Source: Rhizophlyctis rosea (taxonomy: Eukaryota; Chytridiomycota; Chytridiomycetes; Rhizophlyctidales; Rhizophlyctidaceae). Taken from it: 64,000 nt of DNA. A program made the translations under genes and the position numbers. Shown one piece after another: positions 10,849 through 23,934 of the stretch; position 1 is the stretch's first letter, and the number at the start of each line of letters is the position of its first letter. The notes below the pieces were generated by a model that was not told the origin of the DNA, made no database searches, and saw only the letters and a list, made by a program, of their open reading frames with translations. The stretch spans positions 119,046-183,045 of the forward strand of contig JADGJC010000038.1 in NCBI GenBank assembly GCA_027596075.1, written 5' to 3'.

Positions 10849-11533
10849 GGGTGGGGTGCGAGGGGTGGGATGGAGGGTGGAAGGGTTTTTAGATAGTATT
10901 ATTGTGTATAGATGGACTTGTGCTTTTGCTGGACTTTTTGTAGTGTATAAAGTAATTGGTACTCAACAAGTATCTTGATGGAATACATGAAGTACATATA
11001 GAATTTCGTGTATGAGCATTCCCATTCATTGCACATGATATGAACGATGCGGTGAGAACACAGGAAGATATCTCAAATAGTGATATTTTGCGTATATTAG
11101 AAGAAGGATATGTATTGATACATGAGACTTGTCCACCCGAAAGTGGCCACCGAGTTTGACGGTCGCTGTGCGTTGATTTCCGCGTTTCCAGGGTGCTTTT
11201 TGTGTCGTCCCAGGACATAACCAGAGCGAGTGTCTTATGATAAGCAGGAAAACTCAAAAACGGGAAGGGAGAAGGAAAGCAAAACGTCCGCGAAGAGAAG
11301 AAGATTGAAGTTCCATTCCATTGATCCGCTGCATCCAAGCTGTTCGAGGCCAACAAGGTACAGAAATGGATGACTCTGGAAACACACGATTGAAACATTT
11401 CTGCAAATCGCAAATCCCCATCACACATTGCGCATCGCACGGAAACCATTGATACGACGTGGACTTCATCAAATCGTTATTCATAAAAACAATACATCCC
11501 TTTCTCTCCCACTCATCAACACCCACCCATCCC
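10849..11533. other. Intergenic, convergent 3' ends
   Basis: This stretch holds the 3' regions of the disordered orphan (+) and the ATP-grasp gene (-). No convincing coding frame is seen. Confidence 0.4.
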
Positions 11534-14500
11534 CTACGCAACAACCGGCCTCCTAACCAACCACCCAAACAAAGCCCCAGCATCCTGCCCCGCCAACCTC
11601 AAAAGCGTCCCAGCCCGATTATTCTCTCCAAACCTCACATCCCCACTAACACCCAAAACAACCAACCCCCCACCACTACCCCCTCCATACCCTCCTCCAA
11701 AATCCATCCCTTCATCCTGCCTCCACACCACATCCACGAGCCCGTAACAGCTCCCATGCACCGCGACGAACGCTCGACGCGCAAGATCCTGGATGTCCAT
11801 TTGGAGCATGAGGTCTTGCGGGAGTTTCATGGTGCTGTAGGCGGTGTTTGTTGTGGTGGTGTGGTGGGAGGAGAGGGTAGGGCGTTTGAGGACGTTTTGG
11901 GAGAGGCGGCGGAGGGATTGGAAGAAGTTTGATGTTGGGTTTGTGGGGGTTCCGGGTTGGTTTGTGGTGGTTGTTGGGGCGTTCGAAGTTGTGGTGGTGC
12001 TATTGTCCGTTACTGCACCCGTGACGGAGCCTGGGACCGTTCCCTCCGCAGCACTGATATCGTCCTTACTGCCGCCAAGGTTGACGCCCCTTCCAACCCC
12101 CCGCAGATCCTCCACACTCTTCCTAGCCCCATCCCGCCCCGGATCAAACGCTCCTGGCGGGAACACCACAACATCCGCATTCGGATCCCTCGCGTCTCCC
12201 GCAACAAGAACCCTAAACTCCCTCCCAACAACAAACTCCTCAACCAGCCACTCAACCTCCTCAGGCAACTCCGCCAAAATGCCCTCAAACAATCCCTTCA
12301 ACTCTTCCTCGCTATCCACCTTCCGCCCCGCATGCACGTTCTCCGCCTGCCGTTGCGCAATCGCCGGCTTGACATACACCGGGAAGTAAAACTCCTGTTC
12401 CTTGAACGCCTCCCTAATCTTGCTCAAGGTCGTATCGATCTTCCCATTCTCCAACGTAACGGAAAGACCCTTAGCAATCGGCAGTCTCGCCTTGCCCAAG
12501 TTTCCCCTAACAGTCCTCCGATCCCGACTTTCCTCAAAGAACTGCGCATTCATCCCAACAGTCTTCTTCAACCCTTCCTTCCTCATAATCTCCGCAACCT
12601 CCAACCCATCTTTCCCCAAACACGCATTGAAAACTAAATCGTCCTCTTTACTCAACTCGGCTAAAATCTTCTCAACGTCATCGACGTGGTACAAATGGAC
12701 GATGGGATCAAACCCGCACAGACGGACCGTGGCCTCGAGCTCAGAAACGTATTCGACGTCCTTGCCATAGCTGACGGCGAGTTTGCCTTCCGGGTCCGGG
12801 ATGCCGCTTTCAGGGTCGACGAGGACGGCACTGACGACGACGTGCATGACGGGGCTGGGAACTGTTGCCAAACTGGGGTGGTGGATGAGCTTGTGCACCT
12901 TTTCCTCCACCGCCGGTGGGAAAATGGACAGTGTTGAGCCCAGGGTGTCGTCTGCCTCGGCTAGTTCCTCGGGTTCGGCGACCAGCTCGCCTTGAGAAGG
13001 TGATACTTCGATCGTCGGTTTGAGTGCGCTCGAGAGAAGAATTTGGAAGAAGTCTTGGGTTGTTTGGCCGGCGAGGTTGAGGATGAAGTCTGAGGAGGAG
13101 CCCTTGCCCAGACCGCAGGAGGCGTTGACCTCGAGGACGTAGAACTTGCCTGAGAGTTTGACAGAACATCAACTGACCGATCTCAAACACACTTATGACG
13201 CTCATGCTATCACCCCTTACCGCTAACATCTCGCTTCCGAATATCCACTCGTCCATAGCAATTGCCGGCAACAGAGACATAAGCACGACGCGCCAGGTCC
13301 TGCAGTGCATTGTAATCGTTTGCGTCGTTCACAGGTGCATACTGATGCGCGTACAAGGCTTCATCCCAGTTGCGCATGAATGAAATGAAGCGTTTGAAAG
13401 GAGGAAGGTCTTTGTTGAATGCTCTTTCTAGAAATTGATTGGGGTATGGTGAGATACGTTTTTGGCATTCATTCATAAGGGGCAGAAGAAAGCTCACCTG
13501 CCGGTGGATAGACGATAACAGTTTGGTTTTCGTCTCGGGAGTTTCCAGAGACCAAGACCTATTATGATAGCAAGCTGTATCAATATCCTCGCATTGCCAT
13601 TTCATGAATAAGTTGCAAATTTCCATCAATCCAAAACTTACCGAATACTCTTGCCCATCAATAAACTCCTCCACCGTAAGATTCGGATACTGCCTCAAAA
13701 GCTCCTCACACTTGCTCATCAACCCCGCCAAATCATGGCACACGGAGTTATCGTCCAACCCCACGCTTCCGTAACTATCGCTGATCTTCACGAAGAGAGG
13801 GTACACCATGCCCCAGGACTCGACTTCCTTTGCGATGTCCGTTTCACGCGAAACGCCGAAACCCGGCGGGGTGGACACGAGGTGGGCGCGGAAGATCTCT
13901 TTCATGCCGTTTTTGGTTGTGGTGTTGTTGATGAAAAGAGAGTCGCAGCCAACTACGTTTGGGTGCTCAAGCTTTTCTAGGTAGGCCGCTGTTGATTTTG
14001 TAAAGTGTCAGTCACCATCATGAATTTGATCAGGTTCTTTTCACGAAAGGATGCCCATGCACAGATTTAGATCTATCACTTCTAACATCTGGAGACCATA
14101 TTCCTCCATTTTCACTTGAAAGCTTAAGATTCATCATCGAATATCCCCAGTGGATGCCATACATCAAAGCAGTTGCCTTCATCGTCTCCAACACGTTCCA
14201 GTTCATCGCAATGCAGCCCAGCATTTCAATTTTTCCAGTCACGACATTATGCTTGACCCAATCAAGCATTTTGCGACTACTTACCCACGCTGGGCCCTGG
14301 AACACCATCAATATCACTCCCGTCACACAAATTCATAACAAGCTCCTCCTTCGGCAACGTATCACAGATCTCATGGATATTAGCCATCTTCATTCGATGC
14401 ACGCGGGGCTGGAACTCCAATGCCGTGGCCATGGTCGACAATTCATTGATATAGTCTTCTTTCTCACTGTTGTGCGTCATTTGCTCGTCGGCGGAACGGA

Positions 14501-14720
14501 CGGCTGTGCCGGGATCGATGACGTCGGGGACCAGCATGTGCTAAGAAGGTGTGAGCGATAAGCGAAATGGGATACGTCGGTTGGAATAGCAAAGACTGTT
14601 GGGACGATGAGAAGGCAAGTCAGAACGTACCAATACGCGCTGCTTTACAGTCATCCTTCGCGTGCCGGACACCGACATGCGCTTCCCCGGCACAGGAGAC
14701 TGCAATTCTGACGTTCCCAT
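11534..14720 (-). CDS. Tandem ATP-grasp protein, D-Ala-D-Ala ligase-like
   Basis: Six exons: 14720-14631, 14540-14285, 13988-13642, 13558-13498, 13427-13221 and 13149-11534. All phases agree, giving 858 residues. The first half (about 31-345) has the D-Ala-D-Ala-ligase order: an N-terminal lobe with EELVMNLCDG, the ATP-binding lobe (FVKISDSYGSVG; VEEFIDGQEYSVLVSG) and the metal-binding end KFYVLEVNASCGLGKGSS, with Glu and Asn in place. The second half (about 395-858) repeats the plan (DDLVFNACLGK; YFPVYVKPAI; EWLVEEFVVGREFRVLVAG), but at the metal site it reads LVVLGVSGDVRFGE. A Gly/Ser/Thr-rich insert interrupts it. ATP-grasp ligases join a carboxylate to an amine through an acyl-phosphate. 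The substrate is unknown, and a fungus has no peptidoglycan. The third intron side is long (about 300 bp). Confidence 0.75.
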
Positions 14721-15570
14721 CGGTGCCGTTATTGAGTGAAGAGGGCGTGTGAAAGTGTGGTTCGTGCTTAGAGTTCGGGCTGGTCGTAGAGATCACTTCT
14801 CAGAGATGTCAAAGGGTCGCGCCCAGGAACCGTTATACTATTGGCTGGTATTGGGCGTTGCGAGCAGAGGTAATCTGTGCTCCTTGCTACTTTGTAGATA
14901 TTGGGTAAAGATTTCAGTTATGAGATTGCGTCGTTATGTTAGGTTAGGAGGTAGGGGAAGGGTTTTCCAGGGGTAAATAGAATGTGAGTGTGTCTCAGAC
15001 CTCACGACACGGAAGCAACCACGGGAATGGGAGACATTACATAATGAATGCGGCTGTGCCATGCAGAGAGCTGACAGATTAATAACGTAAGCAAGTCTAA
15101 GCCACTGCACCGAAACCTTTACCTCTCCATCCCGTCAAGTTTGAACTTTTGAAGACGATCATAGTGCTCAACGTGGGCCAATTTTTTGGTGATTTTCATA
15201 TGAAAGGCAATCAATGACATGCGATCAATAATAATGAGATGATATCAGACTGAACACATGGCAACTAAGGTCATCAGCACAAGCGGCTATGACAAAACCT
15301 GGGCCGGCAGTGGAAGCGGCGTTGGTCCGGTTGATGGTCAATCTTGGCCTGCCCAATATGCAACAACCCTCCCAAATGGTGCTTACTACTTCGCAGACAT
15401 ACGTACGAAAGATCTCATATAATTGATTACATTTCATACAAAGATGTTTATCGTGACTAGTTTCTAGCTCTGCGACCTTCCGAAATCTAGTATCTACATA
15501 GGGATATCGCATAGACGCAACCGATATACACTTGGCCGCCTGCGAACCAAGACAGAACTCTAACACCCTC
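14721..15570. other. Intergenic between two minus-strand genes
   Basis: The promoter of the ATP-grasp gene and the 3' region of the cellulase gene. Minus-strand frames here are continuations of other frames and have no coding character. Confidence 0.4.
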
Positions 15571-17302
15571 TCAAAAAGCAGGATTGGCATTCTTAACCAA
15601 CATCTCAAAGTACGCCTCAAACCAAGTACCAGCCTCGGGAGCAGGTTGAAGCGCATCCGACATTCCACAGTGAGAGTCATACCGAGCAGACGAAGTATCC
15701 GAGGTACCATCACATTCTCCTCCAGGCTTAACCCACACCACAGCATCAAGACGAGAGATACCAAGAGTCGCAGAGGTCGCAGAGGAAGGACGTGTGCCGA
15801 ATCCGGCGTTGGCGACATTACACCAATCTCCCAAAGCTTGACGGCCAGGAATGGGGGAAACACCGGAACGACCTTGGTCGACGATGAAGTGGGCGTCAAT
15901 CCCGGCGTTCTTGAGTGCGGGACCGAAGGAAAGGATGAATTGCTCTTCGTCGTAGGCTGGGTTGCCTTGAGTAAGTGGGTCAATAGTAGCACTACGAAGG
16001 GGGTTGTAGTTCGAGACGTTGGTGACGAAACCGCGGACGGTGGCGGGTGCGGCGCCTTGGAGAAGGGATTGGAAGAGCGTCACGGCCCCAGCTTGGTTGG
16101 TAGGCCATCCGATCCAACCGGCGTGTCCGGCGTCGAGGTACAACCCGACGTTCTTGAATTGCAGCTTTTGGATGGCGTAGGTGATACCGGAGATGTAGGT
16201 GTTCTTCGCGTTAGCGCACTTTGTCACGCTCAGGTTCGTGACCATGTTCGCTAAACTGTCGGGCTCGACCACGATCGCGAAGCGGAGGTGAGGGTATTTG
16301 GCAATGGTGGAGGCGATGTAGTCGATGTATTGGGTTTTGTATTTGTTGAGGCCGTCGTTTGCGGTGCTGAGTTCACCATTTGAGGCTAGGGCAGCGCAGT
16401 CGCGGTCGGGCAGGTCGTAGACGACGAGTTGGACGAGGACTTGGCTGGAGGTGGATTTAGCTTGAGCGGTGGCAGCGTCGAGGATGGAGGGGAGGCGTTG
16501 GGCCTTTGCGATGGTGTCCATCCACCAAAAGACGGGGACGTTGGCGACCTTCAGAGCTTTAGCCTTCAGGGTAGAATCAGTGATGGAGGACGCCTGTAGT
16601 AGAATATATGTATAATGAGCTACACGATTCCTTTGAATGGTGCATTACATTGCAGACAATACTTACACCGGTGGTAACGGAGCTGGCATAGTCAGGCTGG
16701 ACAAACCACGCGACATTGCCATCAAACGGCGAACCGCCAGCCAAATCAACAGCGGGCAAGCTGCCGCCACTGCTAGGTGCGGTTGTGGTAGTTGCACGAG
16801 TGGTGGTGGTAGTTGTGGTAGTTGTGGCAGGCTTAGTGGTGGTCGCAACACTAAGAATAATATGCAAGTCAGGGTCGGATTCAATGCATGGGGGAAAACC
16901 AGTGCTACACCGTGATGTAAACTAACGTGGTAGTAGTTGGGCGGACGGTGGTGGTGGTAGTGGTGACCTTACCGGTGGTAGTCTTAGCAGTGGTAGTGGT
17001 TGTCTTTGCCGTGGTGGTAGTGGTCTTGGCGGTGGAAGTGCTACTGCCGGGAAGGCATTGCCAGTAGTAATCATTTTGCTGTTCAATCACAAGAAGGCAG
17101 AAGTCATTAGGATGATGTCCTTCAATATGAAGGAAAAGCTCGATCAACGAGAATGAACAAAACCTACGTGATTGCAAGTCCATCCAGCAGGGCACGTTGC
17201 ATCACCAGTAAAACCAATGCCACCGCATTGGCCGTACTGACTGGCTGCAAGTGCGCCGGTTGCGGAGAGGGCTAGGGCGGATGCGATGAGTTTGACGTGC
17301 AT
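15571..17302 (-). CDS. Secreted cellobiohydrolase, GH6 with N-terminal CBM1
   Basis: Four exons: 17302-17168, 17078-16927, 16850-16667 and 16593-15571, 497 residues. A signal peptide (about 1-20, ending ALAA) is followed by a fungal CBM1 with its Cys and aromatic residues (QYGQCGGIGFTG, CPAGWTCN, YYWQC), then a Thr/Lys-rich linker (about 65-135). The GH6 domain begins near 140. It has VVYDLPDRDC with the catalytic Asp at about 222, VVEPDSLANMVTN with the proton-donor Asp at about 269, LDAGHAGWIGWP, and WVKPGGECDGTSD near the end. GH6 enzymes release cellobiose from cellulose by inversion. All key residues are present and length is normal. The gene stands alone with no other carbohydrate gene next to it. 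A TATAAAT box lies 72-78 bp upstream. The linker coding DNA is a strong ACC/ACT repeat that could vary in length. Confidence 0.93.
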
Positions 17303-17373
17303 GTTGGTCGCGAGGGAGAGGGTATGAGAGAGCAGGGTTGACCACTACGAGGGCATTCCTTGCGACGAGTCTC

Positions 17374-17380
17374 ATTTATA
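17374..17380 (-). promoter_or_regulatory. TATA box of the GH6 cellulase gene
   Basis: TATAAAT reads on the minus strand 72-78 bp upstream of the ATG at 17302, a usual distance for an inducible fungal promoter. Confidence 0.45.
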
Positions 17381-20300
17381 TCACATCCTTGACCTGGGGA
17401 TATGCAGCCAAAACGCAATGTGGGTGACAACAATCCCGTATTCATCAGCGCCGTGTACCTAGTCCGTGTGGGGCAGGCATGCGCAGTCATCACCCCGCTG
17501 CGAGGTCTCCGCATGGCACATTTGTCAACGAACAAGAATCAGTTAAAATGATGGCAGCAATATCGCATGTGTCGAATCCTTCCCCTTGCCATTGACACTT
17601 GCACCTCCTTTTTGTCCGCATTTCTTCCATCGTCTCATCTGACCATCACTCCCTCATTGTTCTGCGGAGATGTTTCGACGCGTCGAGATGTGTGGTCCGA
17701 TGGGTCCAGGTTGTCTGCGCATGCTCATGTGGGGTTTTGTGAGCCTTTTGTCAACCATCAAATGCCGAAATTTCTTGGAAACCTCCCGGTAACACACTGT
17801 ACAACCAATCCCACGCAATTTTGGAACCAACCTCCTTTCCGAAGGACGCCACCCGTTTCAATATTTCTATTGGAAAGGTCCGCGCAACATGTGAATTTCC
17901 ATTTGGAGGTAAGTTTGTGTAACGTGTGAAGTTTCCATGGAGCCACATGTCTTTCGTCATCTATCGGTGGTGCGATCAAGAATGTGCAGAGGAGCAACCC
18001 GCAGTTTGTTTACACCAAAACACGACAAGTTCCGCGCGCAAAGCCATAGTTGTAACGACTGGTGGGAGTCGGAGTTGGTAAGAGCGTTGTCCCGTGACAC
18101 AGTGATCGCCTCGCGCGTGAGTGTCGCTGGTTCGACCGCGCGCTTGCCGCTCTTGGCATTCACCAAGTCGGCTTTTTTGCTGTCGATCACGAAGTTGATT
18201 AGTGAAACCCCTCTTCACCCTCGTCGGAAAAGGTGCCACTTCCTTTGACAAACGGAAGGGGCAGAGCCATTTCCGCTAGGAGAAATCAAGCTCTGGGGTA
18301 CAGATCTTACCTTTTTCCATGCACCTTAGAAAGCCCATACTGGACACTCCACACATCCATCATCTCATCAGCTTAGAACCGTTTACTCCGTTTGATCTAC
18401 ATGAAATGATGCAGTCCGGATGATAAGTATGGGGATATTCACGTTATTTAGTCCTAAAACTTCTTCTCTGGTATTCTGAAATGATGTTTTTCAATATCAA
18501 CAGTTGTTGTTGGTTGGCGGTTTGAACAATCCAAGTGCATGCAGCGCTGCAAGGGTACCGCTTGACAACTCCGTTCCTGTCGCCGTGATGAACCTTTTTG
18601 GTAAAGCAGTCAAGACATGACCATCAGAAGCATCGTTGATCGCAACTTGTACTTGTCTGCATACTCCGTCAATTCGCACGCCTCAAAACTTCGAGATGGG
18701 CCTGATATGTAATGATGACGAAGTGCTTACTTGTACTGCGGACAATCTCCTGCAAAGCATGATTAGATGCAATTTTCTGCATTATTTTTGCTTTTCCCTT
18801 TGAAGATCACTTGATGCTTGTAACAGACTTGCGATTAGGGTGCATCATCGGCAATGTCGTCCCATTATAAGGACTTTTGTGCAAAGAATGCAAGGAAGTA
18901 TATTGAGGAGATGTGTGAGACGGAACAAAAGGAAACTCACCCAGTTCGAGCGATCATGGAGATGAGATGGTCATTTTTTAAGGGTTCACCACTTAGCAAA
19001 TTGCGTTATATTTGAGACTTCGACAGAAAGCCTACCCAGACGACACGAGTGACATAGGCTCATCAAAATAAGCATTGGTCTTTTCTGGTAAGTTCGCCAA
19101 GTTGGAAAGGCTGATGCGTTTTTGATCAACATTTGCTCATTTGGATTTCAATGGGCGCCAAAGGCGCACTGCATATCGTGGACCGCCATTTCCGTGCATG
19201 TCTTTTTGTTGTGGATCGTTTGAGCAATATACCCTCACCCTTCAGTGAGATTGGAAACGGATCATAATTTCTCTTATCATTCAAACCGTCAGACGCATTG
19301 GTATGCCAAAGCATTCAACTTGAGATGGGTCTGGAGGAGTTGACATCATCCAAAAGTGCGAAGCAATCTGAAAGCCAATGATTGCGCAATGGGGCGTTTG
19401 AGAAGTTCAAAGCGTGATAGAAAGGATACCAATTTACGACATCCGCGCCAAAAGGGAACAACTCGCCGTGAAGCACTTCAATGCCGCCCATACCGACAGT
19501 TCGCCATATCCTTTCTTTTTTGTACCGTGCATGGAAGACTCCGATGGCTTGTGCAAGACTTGAAATGGATACCCAGCAGCATCTTTGGTATCGCGGCGCT
19601 TGTGCACGGGACGACGGTCATCACGCTTCGAGGCGGGCACGCTTTATAACGGTACTGGCATAAAGCGTGACAAACGAGTTGGCTGGAGTTGCCAGTTTTC
19701 TGCGTCTTCATCACAAAATGCCAGTTCTTACATGTGACGACATTCAGATCAACAATCAACCCTGCACGCTGAAAGACAGCAAGGCAATTTGAATAGATAA
19801 TGTTCAGATGCACACCACAAAACAAGCAAAGGAAGTAACTGCAGAAGCTAGCAGCTTGACAGTCAGCACAATCATCACTGCGAAAAAGGAAAATTGCATT
19901 TACGGTCCATATGTTCCTCTTCGAATGATTTTAGCGAACCAAGGAGCAATATTGGGGATACATTCCTTCCATTGATAGTTGGTTTTGAGAATTTTAGTTT
20001 TGGAAGTGCTCGGTGACGTTGCGAGCGTACTTGGGAGGTTGGAGCATACAGAGTACATGTGCAAAAAAACAAAGGCAACCGAATTATTGGGATTTTCAGG
20101 GCAAGCCATATTACGATTCCTTGAATTGGATTCGAAGAGGTTTCATTTCAAGACTATGGCAAATTGACTGCGGGCAACCGAATGGCTACCACGCTGAATG
20201 CCTTTGAATAAAAACGGACGGCTCTCCATTCACGGGAAAGTTCCCAGTGTTAGGTTGATTGAAGAATGAGAGTGATACACACAGTGAGCTTCAAAGTTCC

Positions 20301-20509
20301 AGGATACTTAAGATCAAATCTCGGCTAGGTATTCCTTACACACTTTTGAAAGGAAATATGTATTCCTGCGATGCTCGAAGAATCCTTTGTGGTTGTTGAC
20401 CAGTTTGACCTCTTAGGACCCTTTTGCTGCCTGTATGCCACCGTGGACCCTAACTGGATGCGGCGTCGGGCTCGTGTGGCTTCTTATATCACGTGGCCTT
20501 CATCAAATC
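17381..20509. other. Gene-poor 3 kb stretch
   Basis: No complete gene is seen. On the minus strand 18497-18735 encodes a protein-like fragment (VRIDGVCRQVQVAINDASDGH, then LSSGTLAALHALGLF and a stop) that can be joined to a small upstream exon ending near 18737. The pattern loosely recalls a double-psi beta-barrel of secreted proteins. I could not build a start or a full model, so it is either a relic or an undetected short gene. The rest has frequent stops in all frames. Confidence 0.3.
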
Positions 20510-20598
20510 CCAATCAGGCGTTGATTGCTCATCCGTTCATTCCCACCCAATTCGGATGTGATTGATCAACCCAAGCAAGCCCCCCAAATCTATAAAAC
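20510..20598 (+). promoter_or_regulatory. Core promoter of histone H3: CCAAT and TATA boxes
   Basis: CCAAT at 20510-20514 and TATAAAA at 20592-20598 stand in the usual order 240 and 155 bp before the H3 ATG. A CACGTG E-box lies just upstream at 20490-20495. Confidence 0.5.
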
Positions 20599-20751
20599 CC
20601 ACGCCCTTCCCACACTCCCCCAGAAAACCATCATTACTTAACAAAGTTCAAACCTTCGACTTGCCACACAGCAACCGTCACAACAAAGACAAGCAGACTC
20701 GACTTCGACCCCGACTTCACCAAACACTCAAACACAAGAACCCAGATCGCA

Positions 20752-21342
<591 letters not shown>

Positions 21343-22348
21343 GCGTCCGCAGTCCCTACCTACCTCTTCCACCCCCGCGGGGAGTGATGCAAAAAACAAC
21401 CGGCTTTGCTTTGCTTGGTTTCTTCCCCCCAATCAAAGGGTGTTTCGTAAACACCATTTGCGGCTTTCGGTTATTTCCCCCTTTGCACGATGCTGTCCTA
21501 GTGTAGCTTTTGCTTTTCTCGAATCGCCCCCCTTTGCGGGGTTTTGTAAATAACATTCAGAAATATATGCTGTGAAAGTGCAAACTGCGGGCAATAACAT
21601 CAACATATCTTTTAAAATGGGCTTCGATTGTTTGTTTTTCTTGCCTTGTTTTTTTTTAAATATCCAATACACTCCAAGCTTGCTCACATGATGTCGTTGG
21701 TTGAGCCAACTTTCTTTTCTTTTCCTGACCGTCAGTCACAGCAATCCATCTCACATGATCGAAGACCCCAAGTCCGAACGGCACAAGATGCATGATAGTC
21801 TGCCTGACCTGGCTCTCTTAAGACTTCTTCAATAAGCGGCTAAAGTCAGTCCTTCACCCAGTTTGTCCAAGGTTCGTCGTGCTGGTCGTTCTCACACAAG
21901 GTGTCTGCACCACCAACTCACTCACTGGGCTGTGCGCGTCTTCTTAATCTCATGTCCTTTTCCCAATCTCATATCCTCAACCTTCCGCAACACAGCCATT
22001 CAACAACGGTTATATAAAAAAAGGTTGTAACACACTTCAATATTTTCTAGAACCAATGTGTAAGATTTACAAGATAGGGGGCGGGTGTGTGAGAGAGGAT
22101 AGGTCATTCGCGGTGAGAGAGTAGGGATCAGGTAAGGGAAAACTAAACTAATGAAAACTAAATAACCGCCCAGCAGCAGAGAAACAAATTTTGCGAAGAT
22201 GTGTTACACTGTGCAGGTTGGCCAAGAGTTTGTGGTCGGTGTGCGGGATGTCGGTGTGGTGGTGGCGCAGAGAAGACCTATAGGTGGACGGAGCTGTCAG
22301 AAACGCAGGCGAGTCACATATTTGATATTCCTCTATACATACATACCC
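21343..22348. other. Intergenic between H3 and eIF5A, convergent 3' ends
   Basis: Both genes end here. Runs of T and C-rich tracts are seen, but no coding frame with protein-like content. Confidence 0.45.
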
Positions 22349-23007
22349 TTATTTGGGGGCCTCCTTGTAGCCCATGGCCTGCTCCTCACCCATGGCAGCG
22401 ACGACGGTGACAATGAGGTCCTTGCCGCCGTGGAAGTCCTCCTCGAGCTTGGAGCCGAGCTCACCCTCAGGGACCTTGACGTCGTCCTTGGTGGAACCGT
22501 CCTGCTCCATGAGGGAGAGGAAACCGTCGTCGGAGATGTCGAGGAGCTGGAATTCGGTACGGACGACGTTGGGGACGTCCATGTTGTGGGTGGAGGGGGA
22601 GAGATCCTCGAGCTTCTTGCCGGTGAAGATCTACATTTGGTTGGTGAGGATGGATGGCGGCGGTTAAAATAGTGCTCCGAATGGTTTGGATGGTAAGAAA
22701 GTGGAAGAGGAAATTCGCATACTCACGTCAATGGCGACAAGGTGGACCTTGGCGTGACCGTGCTTGCCAGTCTTGGAGGTAGACATGTCAACAATCTTGC
22801 AGGGACGACCCTTGATGACGACGTGGCCGTTCTTGCGAAGGGCAGAGCACTAGATGTAAACAAAAACATCAATTATCACATCCCAATCATGCGACAGAAG
22901 GATTCAGAGACGAGCTGTTGAACAAAGACAATTACCTGCATGGGGTAGGTAAGGGAGGCCCCAGCGGAGACGCTCTCGAATTGTTCGTGGTGCTCTTCGT
23001 CAGCCAT
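22349..23007 (-). CDS. eIF5A: Translation factor eIF5A
   Basis: Three exons, 23007-22936, 22849-22727 and 22630-22349, all in phase 0, encode 158 residues. The hypusine loop [12 protein letters not shown] is intact, with the Lys to be modified at about residue 53, preceded by the conserved [12 protein letters not shown]. The C-terminal OB domain begins [20 protein letters not shown] and ends GYKEAPK. eIF5A binds the ribosomal E site and relieves stalling at poly-Pro and other hard motifs, after deoxyhypusine synthase and hydroxylase modify the lysine. Length and motifs are standard. It faces the sorting nexin gene across a 927-bp divergent promoter region. Confidence 0.97.
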
Positions 23008-23934
23008 TGTGATTGTTCTGTTGTAGCGTGGGAAAGCCATGATTTAGCATGATGTGCACCAAGAAGTTGGGCCGTATTTCAGCCCGCGCAAGCTTCTTCC
23101 TCCCACCATCCCAAAACTCCCTCTGCCGCCTATCACTCGTATCCCGCCAGTCCGTCCCATCCCCGCGATTGAAGGAACATCCTCTTCCACAGCCCTCCTG
23201 CAACCGTTCCACTCGAAGAACAACATCCGCACGCGGAGATATGGGTGATGCAGTAGGCCGATGTCGTCCCAACTTTCTGTTCTATGTGCAGCCTACACCT
23301 ATGCGGTATCGAGTACTGTTAGTTGTATGATAGCGTACCTTCAAAGGAAGTGGGTAAAGGGAGGGGTAGGGAGGGTGAGAATGTGAGATCTAAAGGAAGG
23401 AAAGGGGGGTTATGACTGAGGGGCAGCCTCTTTATCAAGTGACTGGCTGGCGAGCTTGGTGTATTGGGTTGTGTTCCCACACTCGTTTGACCTGGTTTGT
23501 CTTTCAACCAATTTTTGTTTTGATTTTTTTCGTGCGACTATTTTTGGTTGTCTGGCTACCAAGCCTCATGGGTGGATGGGGCAAGTGGTCAATGCTCGAA
23601 CCTGGGGCCGTTTGGGTCTGGCCTCAAGTTGGTGGCTGGATTGCGAGATTTGCCACACATTGATTGGTGCACGTGATACTCAGCCCTCCGAGAGGGTCGC
23701 GCCCCCGCAAATTTATTCTCCAACTTGTGTAAGCAGCTTCACTCTTTAAATATACTTCACCGCTGACAAGGTTCTTGGTCATTCTACCCATGTGATTGCC
23801 ATGGCCATCAGCCATCAGATCACGACAGACGGTACAACCTCGCGGGTGAAAAGGCCTGTCCAGGCTCTCCTCCTTTTCCCCTTCTTCCTTTCCCATCCGC
23901 AGCAGACCCGACAGCAAGCAGCAACGGCAGCAGC
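23008..23934. promoter_or_regulatory. Divergent promoter region, eIF5A / sorting nexin
   Basis: No gene is seen between the two start codons. T-rich and G-rich tracts occur near 23500-23560. A CACGTG at 23669-23674 and a TTTAAATATA near 23746 are candidate elements for the sorting nexin gene. Assignments are by position only. Confidence 0.35.

Noticed and set aside
14030..14326. 98-codon minus-strand frame inside the ATP-grasp gene
   Set aside because: It lies mostly in a 296-bp intron. Splicing it out restores PSVAAYLEKLEHP, which matches the ligase family in frame.
15225..15992. 255-codon frame overlapping the GH6 3' end
   Set aside because: It is another frame of the cellulase exon plus downstream DNA and has no family match.
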